From NCBI GenBank assembly GCA_910587545.1, contig CAJUMI010000108.1, positions 1 to 6,450 of the forward strand: 6,450 nucleotides of DNA. The letters are read 5' to 3'. Under the pieces are notes generated by a model that had not been told where the DNA came from, did no database searches, and saw only the letters and a program-made list of their open reading frames with translations. Below, in pieces: positions 1 to 6,450 of this stretch (its first letter is position 1; every line of letters begins with the position of its first letter). This DNA is from an uncultured Muribaculaceae bacterium (GTDB taxonomy: Bacteria > Bacteroidota > Bacteroidia > Bacteroidales > Muribaculaceae). The position numbers were made by a program, and so were the translations under genes.

Positions 1-1
1 C

Positions 2-1000
2 GAACTTGCAGCATTTGTAGTAAACCCTATGCGCGGTGTCACACGCCTTGTCACAGGCGACATGTGGCGTCATCGGTCAACATCCGGACGCATGTTCGGC
101 ATACCACCCATTTATGTCGAAATCGGACTTGGAGGTCGAATTTTAGCCTTTCACGACGATCAGGCCGCATCAACAAGCGGCGGAACTGCCGAAGTCTACA
201 TAGAGTACGGCGACCGATATGCCCATACATGTAAAGCCCCCTATGATTATTTCTCATTCTACCTGCAACTCAACGCCATAAAAAAACAACCACTGTTGAG
301 CCGGGTGGAAATCATCGGGCGACTACTTTCTTGCGAAGTCGTTGACAAGTCCAAACTGAAAGTCTCGGCCGGGCTTTATCAGCATTTCGACTATTTTGAT
401 TCTGACACGATTGTACGCCATGAAATGTCAGTTGATCCACTCAGGCCATGCGCCGTTCCATATAAGCTTGGGACACCAGCATCTGTCGGAGGCGGACTAA
501 TGTTTCAGAGCACCCCGACTCCCAGCATAAGACTCGACGGAGTCCTACACGCCAACGGAGTTCTTCTGGCAGGCATACTCACCGATTTCTATCGTGACTA
601 CAACCGTGACTATAACTGGGAAAGCGGCTTTTCAATAAAAGCAGGACTCAATCTGCGTCTGCCTAAAACACGATGGGCGTTCAGCATCGCCAATCAGGTC
701 TACCGCCTGTACACCTGGCAAGGATACGACCGCAATGCCGACTGGTCGCTCACCCCGTCAGGGAAACCGGTCAACGTTCAGGGCGACTCCTCAAAAGCCA
801 CATTCAATCATTTTGAAGCCGTGGTGCGCTATAGATTGTTCAATCATCTGCATGTTTCAGCAGGAGTGGATTTTTACAGACGTTTTACCCACTACGATGA
901 CATCGACGCATACATCCCCGAAATACAATGCCACGTGCATGGATTAGGCATCAAAAGCAATCAGGTAGGCGTTCACCTCATGTTCACTTACAAGATCTGA
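2..1000 (+). CDS. Probable outer-membrane beta-barrel protein, DUF3943-like (5' truncated)
   Basis: The reading frame is open to the left edge: nine codons (ELAAFVVNP) precede the first visible ATG at position 29 with no stop, so that ATG is probably internal and the gene begins outside the window. 332 residues are visible. The early segment NPMRGVTRL (visible residues 8-16) resembles the conserved Asn-Pro...Gly...Arg-Leu stretch I associate with DUF3943 proteins of Bacteroidota; this family call is from memory, not a search. The rest is rich in alternating polar/hydrophobic segments with many Tyr, Phe and Gly, for example GLMFQS, FSIKAGLNLRL, AVVRYRLF and LHVSAGVDFYRRF, which suggests antiparallel barrel strands. 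It ends in VGVHLMFTYKI, a plausible last strand of an outer-membrane barrel. The signal peptide, if any, lies outside the window. The substrate and function are unknown. A tandem RDYN repeat lies at visible residues 198-205. The gene is followed by a strong hairpin terminator. Confidence 0.7.
   Translation, partial: ELAAFVVNPMRGVTRLVTGDMWRHRSTSGRMFGIPPIYVEIGLGGRILAFHDDQAASTSGGTAEVYIEYGDRYAHTCKAPYDYFSFYLQLNAIKKQPLLSRVEIIGRLLSCEVVDKSKLKVSAGLYQHFDYFDSDTIVRHEMSVDPLRPCAVPYKLGTPASVGGGLMFQSTPTPSIRLDGVLHANGVLLAGILTDFYRDYNRDYNWESGFSIKAGLNLRLPKTRWAFSIANQVYRLYTWQGYDRNADWSLTPSGKPVNVQGDSSKATFNHFEAVVRYRLFNHLHVSAGVDFYRRFTHYDDIDAYIPEIQCHVHGLGIKSNQVGVHLMFTYKI
593..616 (+). repeat. 12-bp in-frame tandem duplication (RDYN-RDYN)
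   Basis: Two adjacent 12-bp units, CGTGACTACAAC (593-604) and CGTGACTATAAC (605-616), differ at one synonymous base. They are codon aligned and encode RDYNRDYN in the barrel-like protein, probably in a surface or periplasmic turn. This looks like a small recent duplication that lengthened a loop. Confidence 0.6.
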
Positions 1001-1025
1001 TTACCTCAGCCGCCATATCAGCAAT

Positions 1026-1064
1026 AAAAAAATCAGGCGTCAACTTTTGACGCCTGATTTTTTT
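1026..1064. terminator. Bidirectional intrinsic terminator between convergent genes
   Basis: A perfect 18-bp inverted repeat (1026-1043 pairing with 1047-1064) surrounds a 3-base loop. The core TCAGGCGTCAA / TTGACGCCTGA is GC-containing and is flanked by seven A's on the left and seven T's on the right. Each strand therefore reads as a GC hairpin followed by a U tract. It starts 25 bases after the stop of the barrel-protein gene and lies just 3 bases beyond the stop of the minus-strand DUF1846 gene, so it should end transcription of both. Confidence 0.93.
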
Positions 1065-1067
1065 ATT

Positions 1068-2537
1068 TTACACCCTCTTTCTTCCGCGGGGATCACACGT
1101 CAATCCCACGCCAAGCTTCTTGAAGATCTTATGGTCAACTTCCCCGAGCATCACGGTCGAATGCACCTGGCAACCCTCCAGTTCCGGCAGAAACGACAAT
1201 GCACGGCGACATTGATCATCGGTAGTCGACAACACACTCAGGGCCACAAGCACCTCGTCGGTGTGCAGACGGGGATTGCGCGAACGCAGGTAATTGATCT
1301 TCGTATGCTGTATCGGCTCGATCATGTCCTGCGGTATGAGCTTCACTGCATGGTCAATCCCAGCGAGATGCTTGATAGCGTTTAATATCAAGGCCGCACT
1401 CGGCCCCAGAAGATCACCCTGCTCTGCCGTGATGATAGTGCCATCGCCAAGTTCTATGGCCGAACTTGCCTTGCCGCTGCGCTCTGCACGCTCACGGGCT
1501 GCCACTATCTGAGGCCGGTCATTGGGCGATATCTTAGCCTGATTCATGTTCAGAGAGATTTTGCTAACCTCACTGTCATTGCCGGCACCGCTGGCCATCT
1601 GGTTTAATGCAGTATAATAGCGGCGTATTATCTCATTCTTCGATGCCTCGCGGCACACTTCGTCATCATTGATGCAGAAACCCACCATGTTCACACCCAT
1701 ATCGGTAGGTGACTTATAGGGATTCTCCCCATAGACCCCCTCAAACAAGGCATTCAGCACCGGGAATATTTCTATATCGCGATTGTAGTTGATTGCTGTG
1801 ACTCCGTAAGCTTCAAGATGAAACGGATCAATCATATTCACATCATTGAGATCGGCAGTCGCCGCCTCATATGCGATATTCACAGGATGCTTGAGCGGTA
1901 GGCTCCACACCGGAAATGTCTCAAACTTAGCATATCCGGCTTCCACACCGCGGCGATGCTCATTGTAGAGCTGACTCAGACAAACAGCCATTTTTCCGCT
2001 GCCGGGTCCGGGGGCCGTCACGATCACAAGCGGACGGGTAGTCTCTACATAGTCATTCTTGCCGAAACCGTCATCCGAGTCTATCAGTGCCACATTATTA
2101 GGATAGCCCTCTATGGTATAGTGGCAGTAAGTCTTTATATCCAGACGGCTCAGACGGCTGCGGAAAGCATCGGCGCTCGCCTGACCGTTATAGTGGGTTA
2201 TGACAACCGAATTTACCAGAAATCCACGCGCCATAAACTCACCGCGAAGCCTGAGAACGTCCTCGTCATATTTGATGCCAAGATCGCTGCGCACCTTATT
2301 TTTCTCAATATCGAGCGCTGAAATCACAATCACGATCTCTGCCCTGTCGGCAAGTTTGCTGAGCATGCGCAGCTTGCTGTCAGGTTGAAAACCAGGCAGG
2401 ACACGGCTTGCATGATAGTCGTCAAACAGCTTGCCCCCTAATTCCAGATAAAGTTTATCGCCGAACCGCGCTATGCGCTCCAGTATATGCTCGGACTGAA
2501 TTTTGAGATATTTCTCGTTGTCAAAACCATGTTTCAT
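1068..2537 (-). CDS. DUF1846 / UPF0371 family protein
   Basis: Complete 489-residue protein, matching the usual length (about 490-505) of the DUF1846 (UPF0371) family, which is found in Firmicutes, Actinobacteria and Bacteroidota. The match is recognised from the N-terminus (GFDNEKYLKIQSEHILERI), the segment LGGKLFDDYHASRVLPGF (residues 33-50), the glycine-rich APGPGSGK (175-182), MIDPFHLEAYG (235-245) and YNRDIEIFPVL (251-261). APGPGSGK resembles a P-loop and suggests nucleotide or phosphate binding, but to my knowledge no biochemical role is established for the family. No signal peptide or membrane segment is visible, so it is probably cytosolic. The ATG at 2537 is chosen because it gives the family's normal N-terminus; no clear Shine-Dalgarno sequence precedes it. 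It lies 65 bp downstream of the CNNM/CBS gene on the same strand, without a convincing promoter between them, so co-transcription is possible. The family is clear; the function is not. Confidence 0.93.
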   Translation of the reverse strand: MKHGFDNEKYLKIQSEHILERIARFGDKLYLELGGKLFDDYHASRVLPGFQPDSKLRMLSKLADRAEIVIVISALDIEKNKVRSDLGIKYDEDVLRLRGEFMARGFLVNSVVITHYNGQASADAFRSRLSRLDIKTYCHYTIEGYPNNVALIDSDDGFGKNDYVETTRPLVIVTAPGPGSGKMAVCLSQLYNEHRRGVEAGYAKFETFPVWSLPLKHPVNIAYEAATADLNDVNMIDPFHLEAYGVTAINYNRDIEIFPVLNALFEGVYGENPYKSPTDMGVNMVGFCINDDEVCREASKNEIIRRYYTALNQMASGAGNDSEVSKISLNMNQAKISPNDRPQIVAARERAERSGKASSAIELGDGTIITAEQGDLLGPSAALILNAIKHLAGIDHAVKLIPQDMIEPIQHTKINYLRSRNPRLHTDEVLVALSVLSTTDDQCRRALSFLPELEGCQVHSTVMLGEVDHKIFKKLGVGLTCDPRGRKRV

Positions 2538-2602
2538 AACGGGCTGTAAAAATACTCAATTATTCTTAATAACTCATCCGTAATCCGCCCTTTTAACAAA
2601 AA

Positions 2603-3892
2603 TCAGTGTTTATGTGCAGGCGATGAAAGTCTCACCCTGACTTTACCGATTCTCGCACCGTTCATCGACATCACTTCAAAGCCGACATTGTTCCACTCAA
2701 GTTTTTCACCCTCTTCAGGCACATGCCTGAGCTCCTCCAGAATCAGTCCGCCAAGAGTCGAATAAGACGAAGGCTTATAGAAGTCCTCCAGTTCAAAATA
2801 ATTTATGAAATCATAGATCGGGATCTGCGCGTCAACGATCCAAGAATTACCATCCTCATCGTTCTCTATCCCGGGAGTTTTGGTATGTTGGGGCATACCA
2901 CCGACAAGGCCGTCAAGTATATCACTTGGAGTCACTAGACCCGATATCCCTCCGAACTCATCGCAGACAAGCGCAAAACTTTCCTTTTGGGCCTTCATGC
3001 GGTCAAGTGCGTCATAGACGCTCATCGACTCCGGAAAATAAATCGGATCCGTCACAACGTCTTTCAATCGAAAATCAGCAGATTCAATCTTAAGTATCAA
3101 CTGCTTTAGCGTAACAACTCCGCACACGGTATCTCCTGTACGGTCACAGTACACCGGATAAGCAGTATGTAGCTCTGCCGACAGACGCGATCTCACTTCA
3201 TCAGCCGTCATATCAAGCCTGAGGGCCGACACATCGACCTTGGGAGTCATTATCGACGACACCCGTAAGTCGCCAAGAACCAACGCACGTTCCATGATAT
3301 CCTGCTCCACCTTTCTGACCTCTCCGGCATCCGTGCCGTCCTGTATAAGTGATCTTATCTCATCCTCTGTCACACTATTTTCCTTACTTCTTATTCCAAG
3401 CACCTTCACGATTAACGATGTCGAGGCCGACAAAAGCCATACCGCCGGCATTGCCATCACCGACAGCACATGCATCGGACGCGATATAAACTTAGCCACA
3501 ACGTTGGCTGCGGCAAGGCCTATACGCTTCGGAACAAGCTCTCCGGCAACGATCGACAAAAATGTAACTATCGTTACGATAACAGTCTGGCCAACGGCGT
3601 GGGCCGTACGAGGCGGCATACCGTAACTGTGAAGAAGCGCACCGACATCATCAGCAAGAGCCGCCCCTGAGTATAGACCGGTGAGAATACCTATCAGAGT
3701 GATACCTATCTGTATCGTCGACAGAAACCTGTCTGGATCATCCGACAGCTTCAAAGCCATTCTGGCACCTCGGCTTCCCTGTTTGGCATCAGCTGCAAGA
3801 CGAGACTTTCGGGCTGAAATCATGGCGATCTCCGACATTGAGAAGACACCGTTAAGCAAAATAAGAATTAAAATGACAAAAATATCATCCAT
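2603..3892 (-). CDS. CNNM/CBS/CorC_HlyC membrane protein (hemolysin-like, TlyC/CorC family)
   Basis: 429-residue inner-membrane protein with the full family architecture. The N-terminal CNNM (DUF21) transmembrane domain spans residues 1-195, with helices near 3-20, 58-80, 100-117 and 138-165 and the hallmark GELVPKR at 117-123. A CBS pair follows at about 205-330 (IMTPKVDV at 214-221; DEFGGISGLVTPSDILDGLV at 311-330). The C-terminal CorC_HlyC domain covers about 345-427 (YSTLGGLILEEL). Relatives are linked to magnesium or cobalt export (MpfA, CNNM proteins), polyamine export (PaeA/YtfL) and, by old naming, hemolysins; the substrate here cannot be told from sequence. The frame is open further upstream to a TTG at 3931, but the ATG at 3892 is preferred because MDDIFVILILILLNGVFSMS begins exactly as family members do, and the extra 13 residues (starting at a TTG) are polar and unlike the family. 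No TAnnTTTG promoter is visible upstream on this strand. DUF1846 lies downstream. Confidence 0.93.
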   Translation of the reverse strand: MDDIFVILILILLNGVFSMSEIAMISARKSRLAADAKQGSRGARMALKLSDDPDRFLSTIQIGITLIGILTGLYSGAALADDVGALLHSYGMPPRTAHAVGQTVIVTIVTFLSIVAGELVPKRIGLAAANVVAKFISRPMHVLSVMAMPAVWLLSASTSLIVKVLGIRSKENSVTEDEIRSLIQDGTDAGEVRKVEQDIMERALVLGDLRVSSIMTPKVDVSALRLDMTADEVRSRLSAELHTAYPVYCDRTGDTVCGVVTLKQLILKIESADFRLKDVVTDPIYFPESMSVYDALDRMKAQKESFALVCDEFGGISGLVTPSDILDGLVGGMPQHTKTPGIENDEDGNSWIVDAQIPIYDFINYFELEDFYKPSSYSTLGGLILEELRHVPEEGEKLEWNNVGFEVMSMNGARIGKVRVRLSSPAHKH

Positions 3893-4056
3893 ATATAAGT
3901 CTATACAATGAGAAAACTGTGTAACAGCCAATTAGTTTATTTAATGCGTCAATCTGACGTCACGATATATTTAAGCATAATCATTATTTATAACATCCCG
4001 GACGCCATAATAGTTTTGTCATACACACTATCTCACACCAGTCCTGTGTAGTCCGC

Positions 4057-4088
4057 TTAGCTGTCTTGACGAAATTAACTATCTTTGC
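4057..4088 (+). promoter_or_regulatory. Bacteroidota-type promoter for the MATE gene
   Basis: TATCTTTGC at 4080-4088 is an exact match to the Bacteroidota -7 consensus TAnnTTTGC. At the usual 19-bp spacing upstream the -33 box is only TTAG (4057-4060), a weak match to TTTG; a better-looking TTGAC (4066-4070) is too close (11 bp). Transcription should begin a few bases after 4088, giving a leader of about 20 bases before the ATG at 4113. Confidence 0.75.
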
Positions 4089-4112
4089 AGTAGATTTAAA
4101 CTACCTATCAGA

Positions 4113-5528
4113 ATGGCCGATATATCAATGATACGCGACGGCGTGCCGATGTCTTTTTCACGGCAGCTGAAACTTACAGCGTCCCTCGCAATGCCGGCGA
4201 TGCTCGCACAGCTGTCGAGCATTACCATGCAATATATCGACGCATCGATGGTCGGACACCTCGGAGCCGACGCATCGGCCTCAATCGGACTGGTTTCTAC
4301 TACATTATGGCTCTTTTGGGGTATCTGTTCAGCAGTAACGACTGGATTTTCCGTTCAGGTCGCTCACAAAGTAGGGGCAAAAGACTTTGATGCCGCACGT
4401 GACGTGCTTAGGCAAAGCATCGTAGCGGCCTTGATATTCAGTGTTGTTGTTTCGTCAATCGGCATTGCCATATCGCAGAAACTTCCTCACTGGCTTGGCG
4501 GAACAGATACAATATGCCCGCAGTCATCACTATATTTCCTGATCTTTGTTTCCGCACTCCCGCTACTCACCGTCAACTATCTTGCCGGAGGTATGCTCCG
4601 TTGTGTAGGAAATGTCAGAGTGCCGAGCATACTCAGCGTGATAATGTGCGTCCTTGACTGTCTGTTTAACTTCATGTTAATCTTCCCTACACGCAACATT
4701 ACAATTGCAGGCCTTTCATTCACAATTCCCGGAGCAGACCTTGGTGTGCTTGGTGCGGCCCTCGGCACCGTGCTTGCCGAAGCTGTTACTGCCGCTCTGA
4801 TGTTCTATTATGCCTACTGCCGGCAGCCGGAGCTGAAACTCCGCGGACTGCATGGAAGCTACAGGCCGAAAGCCATCATAATACGCAAAGCTGCTACAAT
4901 CTCCGCTCCGATGACACTCGAACATGCTGTGATATGTGGCGCACAGATAGCCGTGACAACTATCGTCGCGCCACTCGGAGTGATAGCTATTGCGGCCAAT
5001 TCCTTCGCCGTGACAGCCGAGAGCCTGTGCTACATGCCCGGCTATGGCATAGGCGATGCAGCGACAACACTTGTCGGACAAAGCTACGGAGCCGGGCGTA
5101 AAGATCTGGTGAGGCGGTTCGCCTACATTACCGTCGGTCTCGGAATGGCAGTCATGACAATAATGGGCATAGCCATGTGGATAACCGCACCCCTGATAAT
5201 GGACATGATGACACCGGTCAAAGAAATAGCGGTTCTCGGTATTGAGATTCTGCGCATAGAAGCGTGGGCCGAGCCGATGTTTGCCGCTGCAATTGTCACC
5301 TACGGTGTGTTTATAGGGGTCGGAAGCACCACCTTGCCGGCCGTCATGAACTTTGCAAGCATCTGGATAGTGAGATTGCCTCTCGCCTGGATACTGGCAA
5401 AATCCATGGGACTTAAAGGTGTCTGGATAGCAATGTGCCTTGAACTTATTTTCCGTGGCACTATATTTCTTGTACGCCTGTTGCGCAGCCGATGGATACC
5501 GTCCGGCGACAAAATTCACACGTCGTGA
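4113..5528 (+). CDS. MATE family efflux transporter
   Basis: 471-residue polytopic inner-membrane protein of normal MATE length, with about 12 hydrophobic helices arranged as two homologous halves (roughly 15-235 and 255-465). MATE proteins export cationic drugs, dyes or metabolites in exchange for Na+ or H+. Family signatures include PAMLAQLSSITMQYIDASMV (residues 28-47) with the following GHLGADASASIG in the first helix region, and the second-half segment GYGIGDAATTLVGQSYGAG (309-327), followed by IVRLPLAW (419-426) and MGLKGVWIAM (432-441) near the C-terminus. The short polar N-terminus contains no signal peptide. The ATG at 4113 is the first in frame after the -7 promoter motif; another Met at residue 6 or 13 cannot be excluded. 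The gene is divergent from the CNNM/CBS gene and is followed after 106 bp by malQ in the same direction. The substrate is unknown, and I cannot assign it confidently to the NorM or DinF subgroup. Confidence 0.94.
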   Translation: MADISMIRDGVPMSFSRQLKLTASLAMPAMLAQLSSITMQYIDASMVGHLGADASASIGLVSTTLWLFWGICSAVTTGFSVQVAHKVGAKDFDAARDVLRQSIVAALIFSVVVSSIGIAISQKLPHWLGGTDTICPQSSLYFLIFVSALPLLTVNYLAGGMLRCVGNVRVPSILSVIMCVLDCLFNFMLIFPTRNITIAGLSFTIPGADLGVLGAALGTVLAEAVTAALMFYYAYCRQPELKLRGLHGSYRPKAIIIRKAATISAPMTLEHAVICGAQIAVTTIVAPLGVIAIAANSFAVTAESLCYMPGYGIGDAATTLVGQSYGAGRKDLVRRFAYITVGLGMAVMTIMGIAMWITAPLIMDMMTPVKEIAVLGIEILRIEAWAEPMFAAAIVTYGVFIGVGSTTLPAVMNFASIWIVRLPLAWILAKSMGLKGVWIAMCLELIFRGTIFLVRLLRSRWIPSGDKIHTS

Positions 5529-5549
5529 AATATTTTGAATCCCAAACGT

Positions 5550-5558
5550 TATATTTGC
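5550..5558 (+). promoter_or_regulatory. Bacteroidota -7 promoter element for malQ
   Basis: TATATTTGC matches the TAnnTTTGC -7 consensus exactly and lies 21 bases after the MATE stop codon. The nearest TTTG (5534-5537) is 12 bp upstream, closer than the usual 19-21 bp, and nothing better is seen at the normal -33 position. A start just downstream would give an untranslated leader of about 70 bases before the ATG at 5635, in which I see no clear riboswitch or strong hairpin. Confidence 0.65.
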
Positions 5559-5634
5559 AGATAGATCTGTCTCGGAGTACCATTTTGATACCCCGCATTG
5601 ACATCTGTCCGTTCAATAGCATATTCTGATACAC

Positions 5635-6450
5635 ATGAAGGTTACTTTCACAATTGATTACCACACCAATTGGGGCGAAGCCCTGTTCATCTCCGGAGAG
5701 ACCGATGCCCTTGGGGCGGGTGATCGCGACAAAGCCGTCGCATTACGGCCTGTCGGCGATTCAAAATGGTCGGTAACCGTTGATATTCTTCAGACTGCAC
5801 CCGATTTCAGCTATCGCTACTTCGTCCGCCACGAGCATGGCGGCATAGTTGCGGAAGAGTGGGGGAAGACACCCCATATATACCACCGTTCATCCGACGA
5901 CACCCCCGTTGTAAACCGTCATGACCTATGGCAGGACACACCGATGGACAAACCATACTATTCGTCGGTTGTCATAGACACCATAAATCGACGCGAATCT
6001 CGCAAGCGCATTTCAAGACCACGCAACGGCATGGTGACAATATCCGTCGATGCACCTATGGTAGCACCTGATCAGGTTGTCGCAATTGCAGGTGCTCCTG
6101 ATGCACTCGGTGCCTGGAATCCCAAAAAGGCTCCCGTCATGAACGATGCCGGATTTCCGACATGGACCATCAATATTCCTGCATCGGAGCTCCCGCGCTA
6201 CGTAGAATTCAAATTTTTCATACGCACAAAAGAATCTGCGGTCCCCATTGCCTGGGAAAACTGCGACAACCGCACGATCGAGCTTCCGGCCAAAGTATTG
6301 TCGACCCTCAACTGTTATACAGGTTTGCGCCTTGCCGATCCGTTCCCTCCGATGCGTGCAGCCGGAGTCGCCATTCCTGTATTCTCTGTGAGAACTGATG
6401 AAGACTTCGGTGTCGGAGACTTCTTCGATCTGAAAAAAATGGTGGACTGG
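5635..6450 (+). CDS. malQ: 4-alpha-glucanotransferase (GH77) with tandem CBM20 domains, 3' truncated
   Basis: The first 272 residues of a protein expected to be about 890 residues; the frame is open to the right edge. The ATG at 5635 is the first in frame after an in-frame TAG at 5617. There is no signal peptide, so the enzyme is cytosolic. Two starch-binding CBM20-type domains are visible: the first at about 1-100 (VTFTIDYHTNWGEALFISG, then DALG and an SKW strand) and the second at about 132-230 (VAIAGAPDALGAWNPKKAPV, then EFKFFIR and WENCDNRTI). The GH77 domain begins with GVAIPVFSVRTDEDFGVGDF (244-263); its catalytic residues lie beyond the window. This architecture is typical of Bacteroides MalQ and resembles plant DPE2. 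The enzyme transfers alpha-1,4-glucan segments between maltooligosaccharides and releases glucose, as part of intracellular maltodextrin or glycogen metabolism. It probably has its own promoter at 5550-5558. Confidence 0.93.
   Translation, partial: MKVTFTIDYHTNWGEALFISGETDALGAGDRDKAVALRPVGDSKWSVTVDILQTAPDFSYRYFVRHEHGGIVAEEWGKTPHIYHRSSDDTPVVNRHDLWQDTPMDKPYYSSVVIDTINRRESRKRISRPRNGMVTISVDAPMVAPDQVVAIAGAPDALGAWNPKKAPVMNDAGFPTWTINIPASELPRYVEFKFFIRTKESAVPIAWENCDNRTIELPAKVLSTLNCYTGLRLADPFPPMRAAGVAIPVFSVRTDEDFGVGDFFDLKKMVDW

Noticed and set aside
1956..2321. Plus-strand open frame of 121 codons opposite the DUF1846 gene
   Set aside because: It is antisense to well-conserved DUF1846 coding sequence and shows no family resemblance or promoter.
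2546..2554. TATTTTTAC on the minus strand, close to the -7 consensus, just before the DUF1846 gene
   Set aside because: One conserved base differs (A for G), no TTTG lies at -33, and the motif ends only 8 bases before the ATG, leaving almost no leader.
3893..3931. Possible -7 element TAGACTTA on the minus strand before the CNNM/CBS gene
   Set aside because: It has two mismatches to TAnnTTTG, sits nearly on the start codon and has no -33 box at the right spacing.
4716..5519. A 267-codon open frame on the minus strand inside the MATE gene
   Set aside because: It lies entirely antisense to a clear MATE gene, its translation is rich in Cys, His and Tyr without any recognisable domain, and no promoter motif precedes it. 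It is a shadow of the real coding frame.
5515..5529. TTCAC-ACGTC-GTGAA hairpin at the end of the MATE gene as a terminator
   Set aside because: The stem is only 5 bp, overlaps the stop codon and is not followed by a real T tract.
6162..6398. 78-codon plus-strand open frame within malQ
   Set aside because: It is out of frame with the clear CBM20/GH77 coding sequence and has no recognisable content.

Overview
The window looks like chromosomal DNA from a member of the Bacteroidales, perhaps a gut Muribaculaceae-like organism given the roughly balanced base composition; the family-level guess is inference. Three things point there. Two intergenic regions carry the Bacteroidota -7 promoter motif TAnnTTTGC, starts lack strong Shine-Dalgarno sequences, and the last gene has the tandem-CBM20 architecture typical of Bacteroides-type 4-alpha-glucanotransferases.

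Layout from left to right: (1) the 3' part of a plus-strand gene for a probable outer-membrane beta-barrel protein resembling DUF3943, cut by the left edge; (2) a strong bidirectional terminator between converging genes; (3) a minus-strand gene for a complete DUF1846/UPF0371 protein; (4) upstream of it on the same strand, a gene for a CNNM/CBS/CorC_HlyC membrane protein (hemolysin-like, TlyC/CorC family); (5) a 220-bp divergent intergenic region with a plus-strand promoter; (6) a plus-strand MATE-family efflux transporter; (7) a 106-bp gap with a second -7 motif; (8) the 5' part of malQ (4-alpha-glucanotransferase), cut by the right edge just inside the GH77 catalytic domain.

The genes do not form an obvious single pathway. 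The CNNM/CBS and DUF1846 genes could share a transcript (65-bp gap, no convincing promoter between them). The MATE and malQ genes point the same way, but malQ appears to have its own promoter. No tRNA, rRNA, CRISPR, insertion sequence, phage or defence gene was seen. I found no evidence of a new multi-gene system; the least understood parts are the DUF1846 protein and the DUF3943-like barrel protein.
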